DNA of 60,352 nucleotides from the NCBI GenBank assembly GCA_900538545.1, contig UPYK01000013.1, positions 1 through 60,352 of the forward strand. Direction: 5' to 3'. Below, piece after piece: positions 57,675 to 60,352 of the stretch (positions are counted from its first letter, which is position 1; each line of letters starts with the position of its first letter). The position numbers and the translations under genes were made by a program. The DNA comes from an uncultured Eggerthella sp. Its GTDB lineage: Bacteria > Actinomycetota > Coriobacteriia > Coriobacteriales > Eggerthellaceae. Under the pieces are notes generated by a model. The model saw only the letters and a program-made list of their open reading frames with translations. It made no database searches and had not been told where the DNA came from.

Positions 57675-59522
57675 TTACACCTCCTTCGATGCGCGGCGTT
57701 TACCCACTTCATGCACCGTCGTATAGTCGCGCTTACGCGGTTCGATCAAGGAAAGATCGACCTCTTCATAGCTGAGCCGTGGCCCATCAAGGGCAGGATC
57801 GTAGGCTGCGAGCGTGGTCTTCAGCCACGCTTCATCATCGCGCTCAGGGAATTCCGGCTTATAGTGAGACCCCCTGCTCTCATCTCGCGCGAGCGCACCA
57901 GCCGTGATCACCTTCGCAAGATCGATCATGGACTTGAGCTCGCGCACGAACACGGTGGTGGTGTTGTTCCACATGGACTTATCTTCAACCCCGATACGCT
58001 CATAATCCTGCGCGAGCGTCTCGAGCACTTGAAGCGTTTCAGCAAGCTTATCGTTGTAGCGAACCACGGTAACATTCCGCGTCATCACATCTGCCATCTG
58101 CTGATAGAGCTCATACGGATTCACGGGTCCATCCATCGCTCGGATAGCCTCATACGCAGCTTGTTCTGCTTGGACCGCCTGATCATAGAGGCCTTCCGTG
58201 GCTTTGGTATCCGACCCGCGGATCCATGCAGCCGCTGTCGGGCCCGCTGCCATGCCAGCATATACCGCCGAAAGCAGCGAGTTCGCACCCAAACGATTGG
58301 CGCCGTGCTGCGAATAGTCGCACTCCCCTGCCGCGAACAGCCCCGGAATGTTCGTCGACTGATCGACATCCACCCACAGCCCACCCATGGAATAGTGGAC
58401 GCTCGGCGCGATACGCATCGGGACCTTGCGTGGATCGTCGCCCACGAACTTCTCGTAGATCTCGAGAATGCCGCCGAGCTTGTTATCCAGCACTGCTGGA
58501 TCGATATGAGAAACATCGAGATAGACGACGTTTTCGCCGTTCACCCCCAGATGCTGGTTGTAGATCACATCGTAGATCTCGCGCGTTGCGATATCGCGCG
58601 GGACCAGATTGCCATACGCGGGGTACTTCTCTTCAAGGAAATACCACGGCTTGCCATCCTTGTACGTCCAGACGCGCCCGCCTTCGCCGCGCGCCGATTC
58701 GCTCATCAAGCGATTCTTGTCGGCCCCGGGGATGGCCGTGGGATGGATCTGGATGAATTCGCCATTAGCGTAGAGTGCCCCTTGCGTGTAGAGCTTCGCA
58801 GCCACGTAGCCCGTGTTGATGGTCGAGTTCGTCGACTTGCCGAAGATAGCACCGCACCCACCCGTTGCCACCACCACCGCATCTGCGGGGAATGCGCGGA
58901 TCTCCATGGAAGCGAGGTCTTGTGCAACGATGCCCTTGCATGCGCCTTCATCGAGGATGGCAGAGACGAACGTCCAGAATTCATAGCGGCACACCATGCC
59001 CGCCACCTCTTGCGCACGCACTTGCTCGTCGAGCGCATAGAGCAACTGCTGACCAGTGGTCGCACCTGCGAACGCGGTGCGGCGTTTTTGCGTGCCACCG
59101 AATCGGCGCAGGTCAAGAAGGCCTTCAGGAGTGCGATTGAACATGACCCCCATGCGAGCGAAAAGGTTCACGATGGCAGGAGCCGTCTCGCACATGCGCG
59201 CCACCATGGTCTGATTCGCCAGGAAATCGCCGCCGTAGATGGTATCGTCGATGTGCTCCCAGACCGTATCGCCTTCACCCTTGGTGTCGAGCACCGCATT
59301 GATGCCGCCTTGTGCGCAGACTGAATGCGAGCGCTTCGCAGGCACCACCGAAAACAGATCGACCGGAATGCCCGCTTCCGTGAGCTTGAGCGTAGCCATG
59401 AGCCCCGCAAGACCGCCGCCTACTACGACCGCACGGCCCGTGCCCCCTACGCAGCGCGCACGGGCGCTGTTCGCAGGCGTTGCTGGCGCGTTGTTCTCAT
59501 GTTCTGTGTTCGAATCGGTCAT
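57675..59522 (-). CDS. sdhA: Succinate dehydrogenase/fumarate reductase flavoprotein subunit
   Basis: A 615-residue flavoprotein. FAD-binding VVVGGGLAGLMATLKLTEAG is followed by HSVCAQGGINA, whose His normally binds FAD covalently; IHPTAIPG, SESARGEGGRVW and MGGLWVDVDQSTNIPGLFAA with GECDYSQHGANRLGANSLL complete the active site. A ~28-residue Asn/Ala-rich leader precedes the fold. The reaction could run as succinate oxidation or fumarate reduction; the direction cannot be read from the sequence. It lies 21 nt after sdhC. Confidence 0.95.
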   Translation of the reverse strand: MTDSNTEHENNAPATPANSARARCVGGTGRAVVVGGGLAGLMATLKLTEAGIPVDLFSVVPAKRSHSVCAQGGINAVLDTKGEGDTVWEHIDDTIYGGDFLANQTMVARMCETAPAIVNLFARMGVMFNRTPEGLLDLRRFGGTQKRRTAFAGATTGQQLLYALDEQVRAQEVAGMVCRYEFWTFVSAILDEGACKGIVAQDLASMEIRAFPADAVVVATGGCGAIFGKSTNSTINTGYVAAKLYTQGALYANGEFIQIHPTAIPGADKNRLMSESARGEGGRVWTYKDGKPWYFLEEKYPAYGNLVPRDIATREIYDVIYNQHLGVNGENVVYLDVSHIDPAVLDNKLGGILEIYEKFVGDDPRKVPMRIAPSVHYSMGGLWVDVDQSTNIPGLFAAGECDYSQHGANRLGANSLLSAVYAGMAAGPTAAAWIRGSDTKATEGLYDQAVQAEQAAYEAIRAMDGPVNPYELYQQMADVMTRNVTVVRYNDKLAETLQVLETLAQDYERIGVEDKSMWNNTTTVFVRELKSMIDLAKVITAGALARDESRGSHYKPEFPERDDEAWLKTTLAAYDPALDGPRLSYEEVDLSLIEPRKRDYTTVHEVGKRRASKEV

Positions 59523-59543
59523 GATCCCGTTCCTTCTTCAACC

Positions 59544-60179
59544 TTAGATCAAGCAAACGATCATCTGAGCCACGAAGACCGCTCCCACCACGAAGAGGGC
59601 GAAGCAGATCCATGAAGTGATCTGCTGCGAACGCGGCGTGATCGTGATGCCCCACGTGATGCAGAAGGTCCAAAGGCCGTTGACGAAATGATAGAGGCAG
59701 CTATACACGCCGATCACGAAAGCAGCAAGCCCCCACGGATTCGCTACCACGCTGCGCACCAGTTCGAAGGTGGAGCCGCCATCAGCCAGCAGACTGACGC
59801 CCCATTTCAACCCGATCACGTGCCACAAGAGGAATGCGAACGCGATCACGCCGGTGATGCGCTGGAAAAGATAGCGCCAGTTGCGCATGTAGCGATAGGA
59901 ACCTACGTTGCAGCTTCCCGTCGCAACGATATAGATGCCGATAAGAGCGTGCACGACAAGGGGTGCGAAGATGACCGTGATCTCGAGCAGATCCTTGTAG
60001 GGCATGGTCTCGAGGAAATGGCTGAAGGCGTCATACGCAGGAACCGACCAGGTGAACGTATAGTTCGCGACCATATGGAAACAGAAGAAGATGCCGAGCG
60101 GCAAAACGCCACAGATCGACTGCAACTTCTTGAGAAAGTTGATGCGTCTTCCTGATTCCAAAAGCGTCTGTTCGGCCAT
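59544..60179 (-). CDS. sdhC: Succinate dehydrogenase/fumarate reductase cytochrome b subunit (type B)
   Basis: A 211-residue membrane anchor with five hydrophobic segments and several membrane His residues (FFCFHMVANYTF, VVHALIGIYIVATG, FLLWHVIGLKWG, CLYHFVNGLWTF), fitting the di-heme type B cytochrome of Bacillus SdhC and Wolinella FrdC. There is no separate SdhD gene, as expected for that type. It exchanges electrons with menaquinone. AAGGGG is 4 nt before the ATG. It heads the sdhCAB operon, just after repeat copy 3. Confidence 0.93.
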   Translation of the reverse strand: MAEQTLLESGRRINFLKKLQSICGVLPLGIFFCFHMVANYTFTWSVPAYDAFSHFLETMPYKDLLEITVIFAPLVVHALIGIYIVATGSCNVGSYRYMRNWRYLFQRITGVIAFAFLLWHVIGLKWGVSLLADGGSTFELVRSVVANPWGLAAFVIGVYSCLYHFVNGLWTFCITWGITITPRSQQITSWICFALFVVGAVFVAQMIVCLI

Positions 60180-60247
60180 GATGCCCCTTACCTGCGAATA
60201 CCCCTGCCTAAGACTACCGCAGAAAAGGCAGCTTGTAGCGTACTGTT

Positions 60248-60318
60248 AAAAAGGTGACAAACTACCCGGTCGTTCGACACCTTTTTCGTTCGTCATTAGC
60301 TCGACCAGTGGAGAGGGT
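60248..60318. repeat. Dispersed hairpin-forming intergenic repeat, copy 3 (reverse orientation)
   Basis: AAAAAGGTGACAAAC and GTTCGACACCTTTTT (60249-60285 region) form a hairpin around TACCCGGTC. 60251-60271 matches the reverse complement of copy 2's right arm at all but one base, and 60298-60318 is an exact reverse complement of 21246-21266. It lies upstream of sdhC and may continue past the window end. Confidence 0.75.
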
Positions 60319-60352
60319 GAGACACGAGGTTCCCCGCTTCCCTGCTCAAGAA

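Noticed and set aside
57612..59324. A 570-codon plus-strand frame opposite sdhA
   Set aside because: Antisense of a conserved flavoprotein with no domain of its own.

Overview
The window reads as chromosomal DNA of an anaerobic or facultatively anaerobic actinobacterium, most like the Coriobacteriia (Eggerthellaceae-type). This placement is inferred from protein families and gene order, not from a search. Supporting points are the scpA-scpB-rluB-tyrA-aroA-cmk-plsC-ispH-der string, a large acyl-CoA dehydrogenase/FixABCX module, a Bacillus/epsilon-type SdhCAB, several near-leaderless promoters, and moderate GC with AT-rich control regions. No phage, insertion sequence, integrase or CRISPR array was seen.

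Layout. 1-600: rplS with its promoter and terminator. 666-21126: about 23 genes all on the minus strand with very short or overlapping junctions, running from an ABC-F ATPase at the upstream end, through tRNA modification, a membrane protease, condensin ScpAB, a pseudouridine synthase, aromatic amino acid synthesis, CMP kinase, acyltransferases, IspH, Der, PlsY/GpsA, DNA repair, Rpe, a cysteine desulfurase, a PHP phosphatase and Nif3, to dGTPase and AzlCD. 21304-28901: a LysR regulator, fixX-fixC-fixB-fixA, an acyl-CoA dehydrogenase, a 504-nt AT-rich control region full of CTAT/ATAG half-sites, and a divergent, strongly codon-biased second acyl-CoA dehydrogenase. 29175-35819: a small membrane protein, trpS, a UPF0303 protein, tRNA(CAU), a very acidic protein, carB and tRNA-Asn. 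36002-43391: an operon of methyltransferase, Opp/Dpp/Nik-type permease, a second permease fused in frame to the substrate-binding lipoprotein, two ATPases and a MATE exporter, behind a 20-bp palindrome. 43712-50584: an XRE-type membrane regulator, a membrane-anchored C39-like peptidase divergent from a two-component system, a CmpB-like membrane protein, a patatin, a thioesterase and tRNA-Val. 50638-56688: pstSCAB-phoB-phoR without phoU. 56873-60179: sdhCAB.

How parts work together. The acyl-CoA dehydrogenases probably exchange electrons with FixAB, and FixCX with the quinone pool, where SdhCAB (succinate dehydrogenase or fumarate reductase) also acts; internal terminators in the fix operon suggest graded expression. 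PstSCAB imports phosphate under PhoRB, and Pho-box-like repeats precede both pstS and phoB.

Most unusual features: the permease-lipoprotein fusion in a methyltransferase-led transporter operon; a hairpin-forming intergenic repeat present three times, including both window ends; the mirrored operator region between two acyl-CoA dehydrogenases; and the apparent absence of both usual catalytic glutamates in the second dehydrogenase.
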